Shown: positions 14,160 through 23,359, counted from the stretch's first letter. The stretch is 64,000 nucleotides of DNA from Desulfonatronovibrio hydrogenovorans DSM 9292 (GCF_000686525.1 NZ_JMKT01000008.1:620001-684000); one strand, 5' to 3'. Program-made: numbers and translations. Notes: generated by a model from the sequence alone, not told the origin.

Positions 14160-15551
14160 ATGGACGTGTGCATAGTTGGGACAGGATATGTCGGCCTTGT
14201 TTCGGCTGCCTGTTTTGCTGAAATGGGAAACAGGGTCTTTTGCGTGGATGTCAACCCCAAGGTGGTTGAAAGCCTGAACAGCGGCAAAATCCATATTTTT
14301 GAACCAGGACTTGAAGAGCTGGTCCAGCGTAATCACAAGCAGGGCAGGCTTTTTTTTACCACAGACTTGAAGGAAGGCCTCTCAGGAAGCCTCTTTGTGT
14401 TCATTTGCGTAGGCACACCTCCGGGTGATGGCGGGCGGGCTGATATGTCCTATGTTTATCAGGTGGCCAGGGAGGTGGGCAAAACCATGGAAGATTACAA
14501 AATCATTGTGGACAAATCCACGGTTCCTGTTGGTACTGCAGACAGGGTCAGGTCGCTGGTTCAGGAGGAACTGGACCGAAGAGGAGAGAATTTTGAATTC
14601 GACGTGGTGTCCAATCCGGAGTTTCTCAAGGAAGGTGACGCTGTTTCTGATTTTATGAAGCCGGACAGAGTCATTGTAGGAACGGATAACATCCGGACCG
14701 CAGAACTGCTCAAGGCTCTATACTCTCCCTTTGCCAGGAGCAGGGATAAACTCATTGTAATGTCTGTCCGCAGTGCAGAGATGACCAAATACGCTGCCAA
14801 CTGCATGCTGGCCACTAAAATCTCTTTTATTAATGAAATGGCCAACATCTGTGAAAAGGTTGGCGCAGATATCGGCGACGTCCGGGCAGGCATCGGATCT
14901 GACCACCGCATTGGCTACCATTTTATCTATCCTGGAGTTGGATACGGGGGCTCGTGCTTTCCCAAGGATGTCAAGGCACTCATTGGTACGGCCCATGACT
15001 ATGGCTATAAACCCAGGGTGCTGGAAGCGGTGGACAGTCTGAACCAGGACCAGAAGAGGCTCCTGGCTGAAAAGATCATTGACTACTTCGAGTCCCAGGG
15101 AGGAGTGTCTGGCAGGCGTCTGGCTCTTTGGGGGCTTGCATTCAAGGCCAACACCGATGACATCAGAGAAGCTCCGTCCATGGAACTGATCCGGGAGCTG
15201 ACCGGAAAAGGGATGAAAATCAGAGCCTACGACCCGGAGGCAGGTCAAAAGGCCGCTGAAGAACTGGCCGGCAATAATCTGGTTGAGATATGTAATGATC
15301 AGTACGAGGCTCTGGCAGGGGCTCATGCCTTGGCTGTGGCTACTGAATGGAATCAGTTCAGAAATCCTGATTTCGCCAGAATCAGAGGTGACCTTGTCCA
15401 GCCAGTGATTTTTGATGGCCGAAATCTTTATTCCCCCAGGCTGGTCAGTGACCTGGGTTTTGCCTATTTTTGCGTAGGCAGATGCCCGGTATTACCGGGG
15501 CAGGAAATGGATGCAGGTGAAAAGCTGGCAGTGGGAAGCGGGAGAAGTTGA
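14160..15551 (+). CDS. ugd: UDP-glucose 6-dehydrogenase
   Basis: A 463-residue enzyme that oxidises UDP-glucose to UDP-glucuronate for polysaccharide synthesis. From the start chosen at ATG 14160 (MDVCIVGTGYVGL) the Rossmann NAD site comes first; GAGGAAG ends 5 bases before it, whereas an in-frame TTG at 14133 would add nine residues before the NAD fold. Further motifs: CVGTPPGDGGRADMSY, DKSTVPVGT, SNPEFLKEGDAV, and the catalytic Cys in GYGGSCFPKDVKAL. The C-terminal domain has AFKANTDDIREAPS. No other sugar gene is adjacent. The gene ends two bases before the 3' end of the opposite-strand tRNA. Confidence 0.95.
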   Translation: MDVCIVGTGYVGLVSAACFAEMGNRVFCVDVNPKVVESLNSGKIHIFEPGLEELVQRNHKQGRLFFTTDLKEGLSGSLFVFICVGTPPGDGGRADMSYVYQVAREVGKTMEDYKIIVDKSTVPVGTADRVRSLVQEELDRRGENFEFDVVSNPEFLKEGDAVSDFMKPDRVIVGTDNIRTAELLKALYSPFARSRDKLIVMSVRSAEMTKYAANCMLATKISFINEMANICEKVGADIGDVRAGIGSDHRIGYHFIYPGVGYGGSCFPKDVKALIGTAHDYGYKPRVLEAVDSLNQDQKRLLAEKIIDYFESQGGVSGRRLALWGLAFKANTDDIREAPSMELIRELTGKGMKIRAYDPEAGQKAAEELAGNNLVEICNDQYEALAGAHALAVATEWNQFRNPDFARIRGDLVQPVIFDGRNLYSPRLVSDLGFAYFCVGRCPVLPGQEMDAGEKLAVGSGRS

Positions 15552-15552
15552 A

Positions 15553-15629
15553 TGGTCGGGATGCGGGGATTCGAACCCCGGGCCTCAGCGTCCCGAACGC
15601 TGCGCTCTACCAAGCTGAGCCACATCCCG
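15553..15629 (-). tRNA. tRNA-Pro (anticodon CGG)
   Basis: A full cloverleaf of 77 bases on the minus strand. Acceptor CGGGATG pairs with CATCCCG, followed by discriminator A and an encoded CCA (15555-15553). D arm GCTC/GAGC with the AGCTTGGTA loop, anticodon stem CAGCG/CGCTG with loop TTCGGGA, hence anticodon CGG followed by G37 as in proline tRNAs, and T arm CGGGG-TTCGAAT-CCCCG. The C at position 1 is also typical of bacterial tRNA-Pro. It reads codon CCG. Confidence 0.96.
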
Positions 15630-15871
15630 ACAAGATTTTTGACCTTTAGTCCAGAGCGGCCCAAAAATCAATATAAAAAGAACTGGATCATGTTGACCGA
15701 TTTCAGTTTTACTGGATCCGGTGATGGGCGGCTACTGGAGATCCTTGCAGAAATTTTGGCACTCAGTTCTGCCTGGATTGCCAGAGGTACAGCCCTGCTG
15801 TATGGCGTCGAGGCCTGAGGATGGCCCATGAAGCAGACTCATTTTGATTATATTTTGTCCCACAAGGAACT

Positions 15872-17386
15872 GTGCTGATGGAAGTTAAGAATGACGCGGT
15901 GAAAATTCTGGTTGTTGATGACGAAGAAAGTCTCAGGGAGATCTGCAAGGACGCCCTTGTAGATGAGGGCTATCAGGTCCTCCAGGCTGAAGATGGTCGA
16001 GAGGCGTTGAGTATTCTGGCCGCCAATGATGACATCGACCTGATAGTCTCGGATCTGAGAATGCCGGTTATGAACGGGCTGGAGCTGCTGGAAAAGATCA
16101 AGGAAGTGAACCTGGATATAGATTTCCTGGTCATGACCGGTTTCGCCACCATTGAAACTGCGGTGGAATGCATGAAAATGGGGGCTGCTGACTATCTTCC
16201 CAAGCCTTTTAACATTAATCACCTGCTGGTCAAAGTCAGCAAGGTGGTCAAGGCCAGGAGGGCGAAGCAGGAACGGAAAAGGCTGAGCAATATTGTCCGC
16301 ATGCTCAACTTAAGCAACGCCCTCAATGCCCAGCTGGACCTGAAGTCCATATGTTATGAGTTTGTGCTCCAGGTTCAGAGAAATTTTTCACCAGAAAGTG
16401 CGGTTTTGTTTATCCAGAAAGATCAGGGAAACAGCCTGGGCAAGGCCGTTGTCCGGGGAAGGCTTTTCAGAGAAGACCCTGACTTTTTTGCCAGGGTTCA
16501 AAAGCTGGCCCAGGACTCATTGGAGAATGGATCGTCCTATCTGCTGGACAAGACCAGGGCTCAGGAACTGGCTATGTTTTCCGGACAGGAGTTCCCCTAT
16601 TCAATGCTTGTGGTCCCTCTTTTTTCCAGGATGAAAAAAGTCGGGGTGATAGTCCTGATTCGCAGAGACACTCAGCTGTTCACCAATGACGACCTCCAGC
16701 TTTTGAGTGTTTTTGCCGCTCATGTGGCCACAGCCATTCAGAACGCCAAAATGTACACCCGAATGCGGGATCAGAATATTGACATCATCAGATCCTACGC
16801 CAAAGCGGTTGAAGCCAAGGATTACTATACCAAGGGACATTCAGAGAGGGTCGCAGTCTACGCCATCAAACTGGGGAGTTATTTAAAGCTCGATACCAAG
16901 GAACTGGAAGCCCTTTATACCTCAGGTGTGCTTCACGACATCGGAAAGATAGGTATCCCGGATCATATTTTAAACAAGCCGTCCAGACTGGACGAGGAAG
17001 AATTCGAAGTCATGAAGTCCCACCCCAGCATTGCAAGGGACATTCTTTCACAGGTATGGTCCTTGAAGCATACCCTGCCGGTAGTTTATCACCACCATGA
17101 AAGGATCGACGGCAAGGGGTATCCGGATGGGATAATGAATGGCCAGATACCTTTCCTGGCCAAGGTGATCAGCGTGGTGGACGCATTTGAGGCCATGACC
17201 TCTGACCGGGCTTACCGCAGGGCTCTGGACTGGGAAAAGGCCCGGGATATTCTGCTCCAGGGCAGCGGGACCCAGTGGGAAAGCGATTTGGTGGACAGGT
17301 GGGTCAAACTGGTTTCTGAAATCGGATTTGACAATATTCAGAACGATACCCAGGACAATACCCTGCATTTTCACAGGAGTCATTAG
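15872..17386 (+). CDS. Response regulator with GAF and HD-GYP domains, likely c-di-GMP phosphodiesterase
   Basis: A 504-residue cytoplasmic protein with three domains. Receiver domain at about 10-125 with phosphoacceptor D61 (LIVSDLRMP) and the acidic pair in VVDDEE; a GAF-like domain at about 150-290 (FSPESAVLFIQKD to FAAHVATAIQNAKMY); and an HD-GYP domain at about 300-490 with HSERV, LHDIGKIGIPD and HHERIDGKGYPDG, the full set for c-di-GMP hydrolysis. Start GTG 15872 with AGGA upstream, or ATG 15878. First gene of the chemosensory cluster; cheB follows after 72 bases. It probably takes phosphate from the CheA of this cluster and lowers c-di-GMP, which would be sensed by the PilZ protein encoded at 21395. 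Confidence 0.93.
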   Translation: MLMEVKNDAVKILVVDDEESLREICKDALVDEGYQVLQAEDGREALSILAANDDIDLIVSDLRMPVMNGLELLEKIKEVNLDIDFLVMTGFATIETAVECMKMGAADYLPKPFNINHLLVKVSKVVKARRAKQERKRLSNIVRMLNLSNALNAQLDLKSICYEFVLQVQRNFSPESAVLFIQKDQGNSLGKAVVRGRLFREDPDFFARVQKLAQDSLENGSSYLLDKTRAQELAMFSGQEFPYSMLVVPLFSRMKKVGVIVLIRRDTQLFTNDDLQLLSVFAAHVATAIQNAKMYTRMRDQNIDIIRSYAKAVEAKDYYTKGHSERVAVYAIKLGSYLKLDTKELEALYTSGVLHDIGKIGIPDHILNKPSRLDEEEFEVMKSHPSIARDILSQVWSLKHTLPVVYHHHERIDGKGYPDGIMNGQIPFLAKVISVVDAFEAMTSDRAYRRALDWEKARDILLQGSGTQWESDLVDRWVKLVSEIGFDNIQNDTQDNTLHFHRSH

Positions 17387-17458
17387 CAGGATTTTTGGGG
17401 GCGGTCTTTTGATCGAGGTATGTTTTAATGGATACAGGCAACTAATTTTGGAAAAATT

Positions 17459-18541
17459 ATGAATATTATCAAGGTGGTTGTGGTTGATGATTCGGCCTTT
17501 ATGCGCAAGGCCATAAGCACCATGCTCAAAAAAGATCCGGGCATCGAAGTGGTGGGAATAGCCAGGAACGGCCAGGAAGGCCTGGACATGGTTCGAAAGC
17601 TGGATCCGGATGTGGTGACTATGGACATTGAGATGCCGGTTATGGACGGACTGACTGCTCTCCGGCATATCATGATGGAAATGCCCAGGCCAGTGATCAT
17701 GGTCAGCTCCCTGACTACTGAAGGGGCTGAGGCAACTCTTAAGGCCATGGATTACGGGGCAGTGGATTTTATCTCCAAGCAGCTTTCCAAGGTCAGCCTG
17801 GATATCGTTAAAATTGAAAAGGATTTACAGTCCAAAGTCAGGGCGGTGGCCAGGAAGCGGACCCAGATGACCCGTCTGGCTGCACTGCAGCGCCCCAGAA
17901 AGTTCAAAAAGCCGGTCAAGGAGATCACGCCAGCATCTGGAAGACTGATCCGGGATATTGTCGCCATAGGGGTGTCCACAGGCGGTCCTCCTGCCGTGCA
18001 AAAGGTATTGTCTGACCTGCCCGAGAACTTTCCAGGTTCAATACTTGTTGCCCAGCATATGCCAGGGGCGTTTACTGGACCCTTTGCCAAGCGCCTCAAC
18101 GACTCCACAGGGCTAAATGTCAAGGAAGCTGAAAACGGGGATCAGATTAGACCTGGCTGGGTTTACATCGCTCCTGGAGGAAGCCATCTGAAGATAAATC
18201 AGAAGGTCTCCAGGATTGATGTTTTGGTTTCATCCGAGCCGGCCGATGCTCTGTACAAGCCTTCGGTCAATGTCTTGTTCTCATCCGTGGCTGATGGAGT
18301 GGGTAAACGTGCCCTTGGAGTAGTGCTCACCGGCATGGGAAGCGACGGTCTCCTGGGAGCCAGGGACTTGAAGGCCAGGGGCGGTTTGCTTTTGGCTCAG
18401 AGCGAGGATTCCTGTGTTGTATATGGAATGCCCAAGGCTGTTGTTGAGGACGGGCTGGTGGACCAGGTGGTGGACCTGGAGGATATGTCCGTAATGATCA
18501 ATGCCTGCTTGTATGAAAGCAATATTCAGCAGGCCGGGTAA
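17459..18541 (+). CDS. cheB: Chemotaxis protein-glutamate methylesterase CheB
   Basis: A 360-residue CheB. The receiver domain (1-120) has D56 in TMDIEMPVMDG. After a linker the methylesterase domain (about 160-350) shows the catalytic triad: Ser in IGVSTGGPPAVQ, His in VAQHMPGAFTGPFAKRL and Asp in VLTGMGSDGLLGA. It removes methyl groups from receptor glutamates and works against CheR, encoded downstream. No receptor is encoded in the window, so the target receptor is elsewhere. Placed between the HD-GYP gene and the HEAT-repeat gene. Confidence 0.96.
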   Translation: MNIIKVVVVDDSAFMRKAISTMLKKDPGIEVVGIARNGQEGLDMVRKLDPDVVTMDIEMPVMDGLTALRHIMMEMPRPVIMVSSLTTEGAEATLKAMDYGAVDFISKQLSKVSLDIVKIEKDLQSKVRAVARKRTQMTRLAALQRPRKFKKPVKEITPASGRLIRDIVAIGVSTGGPPAVQKVLSDLPENFPGSILVAQHMPGAFTGPFAKRLNDSTGLNVKEAENGDQIRPGWVYIAPGGSHLKINQKVSRIDVLVSSEPADALYKPSVNVLFSSVADGVGKRALGVVLTGMGSDGLLGARDLKARGGLLLAQSEDSCVVYGMPKAVVEDGLVDQVVDLEDMSVMINACLYESNIQQAG

Positions 18542-18576
18542 GGGTGCCTGAAACCAGGTAAACAAGGCGGTTGCTT

Positions 18577-20505
18577 ATGTATGAAATGACCTCGACTCAG
18601 GTACTTGCGGCTTTGGAGAGCAGTGATCCTGAAAAACAAAGGGAGGGCGCCTTTGCAGCCAGGGATCTTAATCTGGTGGAGGCGGTTCCCCTTCTGGTCG
18701 GTCTTCTGGAAAGCACGAGCCTGGGAGCCCAGGAAGCAGCTGACATGGCTCTGAGGAAGATCGGGGGCCAGGAGAGCGTTCAGGCCCTGATACCCCTTTT
18801 GCGAAGCGATTCGGCCCAGATCCGGAACCTGGCCATGGACATCCTCAGACATGTTGGCAGTCAGGACATTGATTCCCTGATTGAGCTTTTGAACGATGAT
18901 GATCCGGACATGCGGATCTTTGCATCTGATATCCTGGGCGCAACAAAGTCATATCTTGGAGTAAACCCCCTCTGCCAAGTCCTGCTCCATGACCCGGAGG
19001 TCAATGTCCGGTATCAGGCTGCAGTCAGTCTTGGTGAGCTGGGCCGGCCTGAGGCATCCCAATGCCTGAACAGGGCTTTTCAGGATGAGGAATGGGTCCA
19101 GTATTCAGTAGTGGAAGCCCTTTCCAAGTTGAGGGACGAGTCCTCCACTAATGCTTTGATTAAAGCCTTGAAGGATTGTTCAGAGCTGGTCTGCTCCATG
19201 ATTGTGGACGCCCTTGGAGAAATGGGCAATGTCAAAGCTGTGCCCATGCTCCTGAAGAGGATGGAGTCTTCACCAACAGCCCTGACAAACAAGATCGCCA
19301 AGGCTGTGATCAAGATCCTGGGGGCCAAAGTTGCAGTATTTATGAGTGATGCGGAAAAGGATAGATTAAAGGACTATCTGTTGGCTGCTCTGGAAGACGA
19401 TGATGTGGATACCCAGGATGTGGCTGTTGTGGGGCTGGGCTATGTGGGGAATGAAAAGGCTTCGGCCAGGATTCTGAAGTTAGCTTCCAGCTTTGATCCA
19501 GATATGGATACAGATCGGCTGAACAGGGCTGAGGCAGCTCTGGTGTCCATCGGCTATACCGATTCTCTGGCTCTGGGGCTCATGTCGGATAATGAAGCCA
19601 AGGCCATGGTGGCTGTCAGGGCCCTTGGGAAGATCAGCAGTCCTCAGGCAGTTGAACGCCTGATGGAAGCCTTTGACAAGAAAAACCGGGATGTGCAGCG
19701 GGAAATCACCCGGGAGCTGTACAGATCAGCCGGATCTGAAGCAGCTGATTTTTTTGCCCGGATCCTCAGGACCCATGATGACGGGGATGTCCTGAAAAAC
19801 AGTTTAAGGTTCATAGGCAACAAGCTCAGGGATGAAAACCGGGTTCAGGATATTATGAATTTTCTGGAGCACCCCTGGGATGATGTTAAAGAGGTGGCCC
19901 TTGATTCGGTACTGACTATTGGCGGAGAAAAAGTACTGCAGGAATTTTTACCCATGTTCGAAAGCAGGGACCCTTTGAAAAGGCTTATGGCGGTGTACGC
20001 CTTTGGACGACTTGGAGCGACGGAGAATATAGCTTTGCTCAAGAAGGCTCTGGGTGATGAGCACCCTGATGTCAGGAAGATGGCCATTGAATCCATGACC
20101 AATGTCTGCCCCGAAGACCGGGAGGTTATTTCCCTGGTCCAAAGACTCCTTCAGGACCAGAACAGGGAAGTCCGCCTTGCACTGGTGGAGTTTTTCAGCA
20201 AGTGCCCCCATCCGGAAACCACTGATCACCTTATCCAAATCCTTGACGACCCTGATGAGTGGGTCAGGATAAGAGCCATTGAGGCCCTGGGTGAAAGAAA
20301 GGCCTCCCAAGTGGTACCCAGGATCATATCCCTTTGGGACGAGAGTTCCAAGCTGCAAAAAATCAAGATTGTCGAATCACTGGGCGGGATCGGAGGAGCC
20401 AGCTCATTCAGGGCACTGCTGGACATCCTTGATGATCCGGATCCGGAGATCCAGGATGCAGCTGAAAGGACCCTGGACAGGCTGCAGGAACAGGATATGG
20501 AGTAA
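18577..20505 (+). CDS. HEAT-repeat protein of the chemosensory cluster
   Basis: A 642-residue protein made almost wholly of HEAT/PBS-lyase-like repeats of about 31 residues, for example QALIPLLRSDSAQIRNLAMD, IELLNDDDPDMRIFASDILG and QILDDPDEWVRIRAIEALGE, repeated about 18-20 times. Such solenoids are protein-binding scaffolds. The start is taken at ATG 18577 (MYEMTSTQ) with AGGCGG upstream; a TTG two codons earlier is possible. It is co-directional with cheB (30 bases) and cheR (6 bases), and HEAT-repeat genes are found in similar che clusters of Desulfovibrio, so it may organise or tune the signalling array. No catalytic motif is seen. Confidence 0.88.
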   Translation: MYEMTSTQVLAALESSDPEKQREGAFAARDLNLVEAVPLLVGLLESTSLGAQEAADMALRKIGGQESVQALIPLLRSDSAQIRNLAMDILRHVGSQDIDSLIELLNDDDPDMRIFASDILGATKSYLGVNPLCQVLLHDPEVNVRYQAAVSLGELGRPEASQCLNRAFQDEEWVQYSVVEALSKLRDESSTNALIKALKDCSELVCSMIVDALGEMGNVKAVPMLLKRMESSPTALTNKIAKAVIKILGAKVAVFMSDAEKDRLKDYLLAALEDDDVDTQDVAVVGLGYVGNEKASARILKLASSFDPDMDTDRLNRAEAALVSIGYTDSLALGLMSDNEAKAMVAVRALGKISSPQAVERLMEAFDKKNRDVQREITRELYRSAGSEAADFFARILRTHDDGDVLKNSLRFIGNKLRDENRVQDIMNFLEHPWDDVKEVALDSVLTIGGEKVLQEFLPMFESRDPLKRLMAVYAFGRLGATENIALLKKALGDEHPDVRKMAIESMTNVCPEDREVISLVQRLLQDQNREVRLALVEFFSKCPHPETTDHLIQILDDPDEWVRIRAIEALGERKASQVVPRIISLWDESSKLQKIKIVESLGGIGGASSFRALLDILDDPDPEIQDAAERTLDRLQEQDME

Positions 20506-20511
20506 CCCTTG

Positions 20512-21390
20512 ATGAACTTGTTTTCTAAGAGCATAACCCTTCGAAAAGACTTGAAGATCGGGGATGAAGAGTTTGTCCAGTTGCGGGATTTCATCTACGG
20601 GCAAAGCGGAATATTCATTGGCGACAACCGCAAGTACCTGTTGGAAAACCGTCTGGCCAACAGGCTCAAGGAAAATAACCTTAAAAGCTTTGGCGAGTAT
20701 TATTATTTTCTGCGTTATGATCCCGGCCGTAAAGCTGAGTTGAACAAGCTGTTTGAAGTCATAACCACCAATGAAACCAGTTTTTTCCGTAATCCGCCTC
20801 AGATCAAGGTATTTCAGGATGTGGTACTGAAAAAGATCCTGCAGGAAAAAAGGACAAAATCACAGAGAAATCTGCATATCTGGTCAGCAGGATGCTCAAC
20901 CGGGGAAGAGCCTTATACCCTGTCCATAGTCCTGCACGAAGTGCTCAAGAATGAACTGGAACAGTGGAGGATCAGGATAACGGCCAACGACCTGTCTGCT
21001 GGGGTGCTGGCTGCGGCAAAAAGGGCTGTATATTCCCAGTACAGCCTCAGGACCACTCCGCCGGAGATCACCAAAAGATACTTTGCTGAAGAAAGTCCGG
21101 GCAGATTCATACTGCAGGACCGGGTCAAGAGACTTGTGGAGTTCGGACAGATAAATCTGAGTGACCGGTTTCAGCTGAAAAGGGTACCCAGATCCGACGT
21201 AGTTTTTTGTCGAAATGTGATCATCTATTTTGATGATGAAATGAAGAAAAACGTGATCAGTTCATTTTACGACAACCTCTTGCCAGGGGGTTACCTTTTA
21301 ATCGGTCATTCCGAATCTCTGCATAATATTTCCAGGGCGTTTCGGCCGATTCACCATCCGGGAGCCATTGTGTATCTAAAGGAGGGATAG
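20512..21390 (+). CDS. cheR: Chemotaxis receptor methyltransferase CheR
   Basis: A 292-residue CheR that methylates receptor glutamates with SAM. The N-terminal helical domain (about 20-85) is followed by the catalytic domain: TTNETSFFRNPPQ, the SAM site IWSAGCSTGEEPYTLS, ITANDLSAGVLAAAKRAVYS and DVVFCRNVIIYFD, all typical. Start ATG 20512 lies 6 bases after the HEAT gene stop, with GGAG overlapping that gene end. The stop TAG (21388-21390) is directly preceded by AAGGAGG, which serves as ribosome site for the next gene. Confidence 0.96.
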   Translation: MNLFSKSITLRKDLKIGDEEFVQLRDFIYGQSGIFIGDNRKYLLENRLANRLKENNLKSFGEYYYFLRYDPGRKAELNKLFEVITTNETSFFRNPPQIKVFQDVVLKKILQEKRTKSQRNLHIWSAGCSTGEEPYTLSIVLHEVLKNELEQWRIRITANDLSAGVLAAAKRAVYSQYSLRTTPPEITKRYFAEESPGRFILQDRVKRLVEFGQINLSDRFQLKRVPRSDVVFCRNVIIYFDDEMKKNVISSFYDNLLPGGYLLIGHSESLHNISRAFRPIHHPGAIVYLKEG

Positions 21391-21394
21391 GCTT

Positions 21395-21793
21395 ATCAAA
21401 GAGGATCAAGACAGACGGGAATATACCAGGATCCCCAAGAAGTTCAGGGTGGAAATCCAGGAACTGCTTTTTCCCTTAAGCAGTCAAAAAAAGACCCGGG
21501 TTGAATCGGCTGACATAAGCGAAGGCGGGCTCAGGGTCAGTTGTAACAGACGATTCAGCAACAACCAGAAGGTTCAGGTCAAGGTTTTCATTCCAAGTCT
21601 GAACAAATACCATCCCGGCTTTTTCAAGGTTTTTGAAAGTGATACTGGACAGTTTCTCCAGGCTGTGGCTGAAGTGGCCTGGGCCAGGGAAGTGGTTCCT
21701 CTGGTCAAATATGAACTGGGGCTGAGGTTTGTCGATGTATATGAAGACGACTGGCAGGCGTTGCGAAAACTTATTCTGAAGTTCAAGCCGTAA
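21395..21793 (+). CDS. PilZ-domain protein, probable c-di-GMP sensor, with non-ATG start
   Basis: A PilZ-domain protein of about 132 residues. The c-di-GMP binding signature RREYTRIPKKFRVEI requires translation from well upstream of the first ordinary start codon in frame (GTG 21449), which would cut off both arginines. The frame is closed by a TAA near 21378, and between that and the signature there is no ATG, GTG or TTG. ATC at 21395 lies 9 bases after AGGAGG and gives a sensible start; this is a rare start codon. The second PilZ element is seen as DISEGGLRVSC (D/NxSxxG). It lies between cheR and parA, so c-di-GMP changes made by the HD-GYP protein may be read here. A sequencing error that removed an ATG is the alternative. 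Confidence 0.75.
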   Translation: MKEDQDRREYTRIPKKFRVEIQELLFPLSSQKKTRVESADISEGGLRVSCNRRFSNNQKVQVKVFIPSLNKYHPGFFKVFESDTGQFLQAVAEVAWAREVVPLVKYELGLRFVDVYEDDWQALRKLILKFKP

Positions 21794-21813
21794 GTCATAC
21801 AAAGGGGTTTGGT

Positions 21814-22590
21814 TTGCCGGGTTACACAATCGCAGTGGCCAATCAAAAAGGTGGAGTTGGAAAGACCACCACCGCCCTGAGTCTTGGATCGTCTTTTGCC
21901 CTGATGGGGAAAAAGACCCTGGTCCTGGATCTTGACCCCCATGCCTGTGCTTCCATTCATCTTGCCTTTTTCCCGGAAAAGACCCAGCGTACGGCCCTGG
22001 ATATATTCAAAGCCCATTCTGATATTTCTGCAGTGGGCAAGGGCCCGGTTTATCAGGACCGCACAAGATCCAGCTTTGACTTTGTGCCCAGCAGCATCCA
22101 CCTGGCCGAACTGGACGCGGATCTCAAGGATGTGCCCGGCAAGGGGCTTATTTTAAAAAAATGGCTGGGCCAGGTAAAAAAAGACTATGATGTTGTTATT
22201 ATCGACTGTCCTCCCCAGATGGGAGTTATCCTGGTCAATGCCCTGGTGGCCTCGGATCTGGTGATTATTCCTACTCAGACCGATTTTCTGGCCCTGCACG
22301 GATTCAAATTGATTTTCGATACCATGCGTCTGCTAAACAAAGCTCTGGAAAAACCGATAAAATATAAAGTGCTGGCCACCATGTATGATCGACGGGCAGG
22401 GGCCTGCAGGCGAATATTGAATATTCTCAGAAAAAAGATGGGTCCGAGGTTTTTTGAAACGGTCATCAATACTGATACCAAGTTCAGGGAGTCCAGCGCC
22501 AAGGGAAAGGTAATCCATGAATATGCTCCCAAATCCAGGGGTGCTCTGGAATACCTGCTGCTGGCCAAGGAAATAGCAAAAGGCTTGTAA
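21814..22590 (+). CDS. parA: ParA-family ATPase of the chemosensory cluster
   Basis: A 258-residue MinD/ParA-like ATPase starting at TTG 21814 behind AAGGGG. Walker A KGGVGKTT is at residues 12-19 with the deviant signature lysine, Walker A' is in VLDLDPHACAS, Walker B in VVIIDCPPQMG. Family members form ATP-dependent dimers on DNA and position cargo. Within che clusters such proteins (ParC-like, PpfA-like) distribute chemotaxis arrays to poles or to daughter cells. Its position directly before a CheW with a long N-terminal extension fits that role; plasmid partition is unlikely, since no parB is present. Confidence 0.9.
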   Translation: MPGYTIAVANQKGGVGKTTTALSLGSSFALMGKKTLVLDLDPHACASIHLAFFPEKTQRTALDIFKAHSDISAVGKGPVYQDRTRSSFDFVPSSIHLAELDADLKDVPGKGLILKKWLGQVKKDYDVVIIDCPPQMGVILVNALVASDLVIIPTQTDFLALHGFKLIFDTMRLLNKALEKPIKYKVLATMYDRRAGACRRILNILRKKMGPRFFETVINTDTKFRESSAKGKVIHEYAPKSRGALEYLLLAKEIAKGL

Positions 22591-22592
22591 GA

Positions 22593-23306
22593 ATGAAGAC
22601 ACCGGAACAGTACTTTGAAGAACAGGAATTTGACCTGGAAGCTTCCCCAGTTGAAAGTGAGCCATCCCCCAAAGAGAAGTTATTCATTCAGAAATACCTT
22701 GGGGGAGAGTCTGAGCAGACTAGGGCATCGCTGGCCCAAGCCGACGATTCCGAGTCATTGCAGGTTCCACAGGCCCCGGTTTTATCCCGGGAATCCGGCT
22801 TCAAAGAAAGACAGGCTGTCCCTAAGGCAAAGACCGGTACTGACAGGAGCGATCTGGCCAGACTCAGGGGGCTGGACGAAGTTCAGCTGGTCAGTTTTTT
22901 CCTGGATGAACAGGAATACGCATTGCCCATCGAAACGGTAAAGGAAGTCATCAAGTTTATCCAGCCCACCAGGCTGCCTGCCGCGCCCAGTTATCTTGAA
23001 GGTGTTGTCAATCTTCGGCAGAAGGTGACGCCCATAGTCAGGCTGGCTTATCTTCTCAATCCGAGCAGGGAGCATCATCCTCAAAGCAAATTTATTGTGG
23101 TCTGCCATCAGGAAGGCTTCCAGGTCGGCCTTTTGGTTGAGAGCATCGCCACCATGTACAGGATGCCGGGTAAGGATATTGAATGGAATGTCGAGTCAGT
23201 CCTTGGGATGAGCTCCAGCTACGTATCAGCATTGATTAAAAACCGGGAAAAGATTATTTCAATTCTGTCCATTGACAGGATCGTTGATCATCTCCTGTCA
23301 GAGTAG
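22593..23306 (+). CDS. cheW: CheW-domain coupling protein with N-terminal extension
   Basis: A 237-residue protein whose C-terminal part (about 95-235) is a CheW domain: VSFFLDEQEYALPIETVKEV, ILPxxxLP-like PTRLPAAPSYLEGVVNLR, and KFIVVCHQEGFQVGLLVESI. CheW links receptors to CheA. The first 90 residues are acidic and low in complexity, as in ParP-type proteins that have a ParA-interacting N-terminus before a CheW-like domain. It starts 2 bases after parA ends, so the two are very probably co-translated and may act together in placing the signalling array. Confidence 0.92.
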   Translation: MKTPEQYFEEQEFDLEASPVESEPSPKEKLFIQKYLGGESEQTRASLAQADDSESLQVPQAPVLSRESGFKERQAVPKAKTGTDRSDLARLRGLDEVQLVSFFLDEQEYALPIETVKEVIKFIQPTRLPAAPSYLEGVVNLRQKVTPIVRLAYLLNPSREHHPQSKFIVVCHQEGFQVGLLVESIATMYRMPGKDIEWNVESVLGMSSSYVSALIKNREKIISILSIDRIVDHLLSE

Positions 23307-23359
23307 TTTTGAACAGCAAAAGACGGCTGCCGATTTAAGACATTTAGTTGGGAGGAGCT

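Noticed and set aside
15553-15629. tRNA-Pro as attachment site of a genomic island
   Set aside because: No integrase gene and no repeated tRNA 3' end were seen nearby; both flanks are ordinary genes.
15690-15818. Short plus-strand frame (42 codons) between tRNA-Pro and the HD-GYP gene
   Set aside because: No convincing ribosome site or recognisable feature; too short to support.
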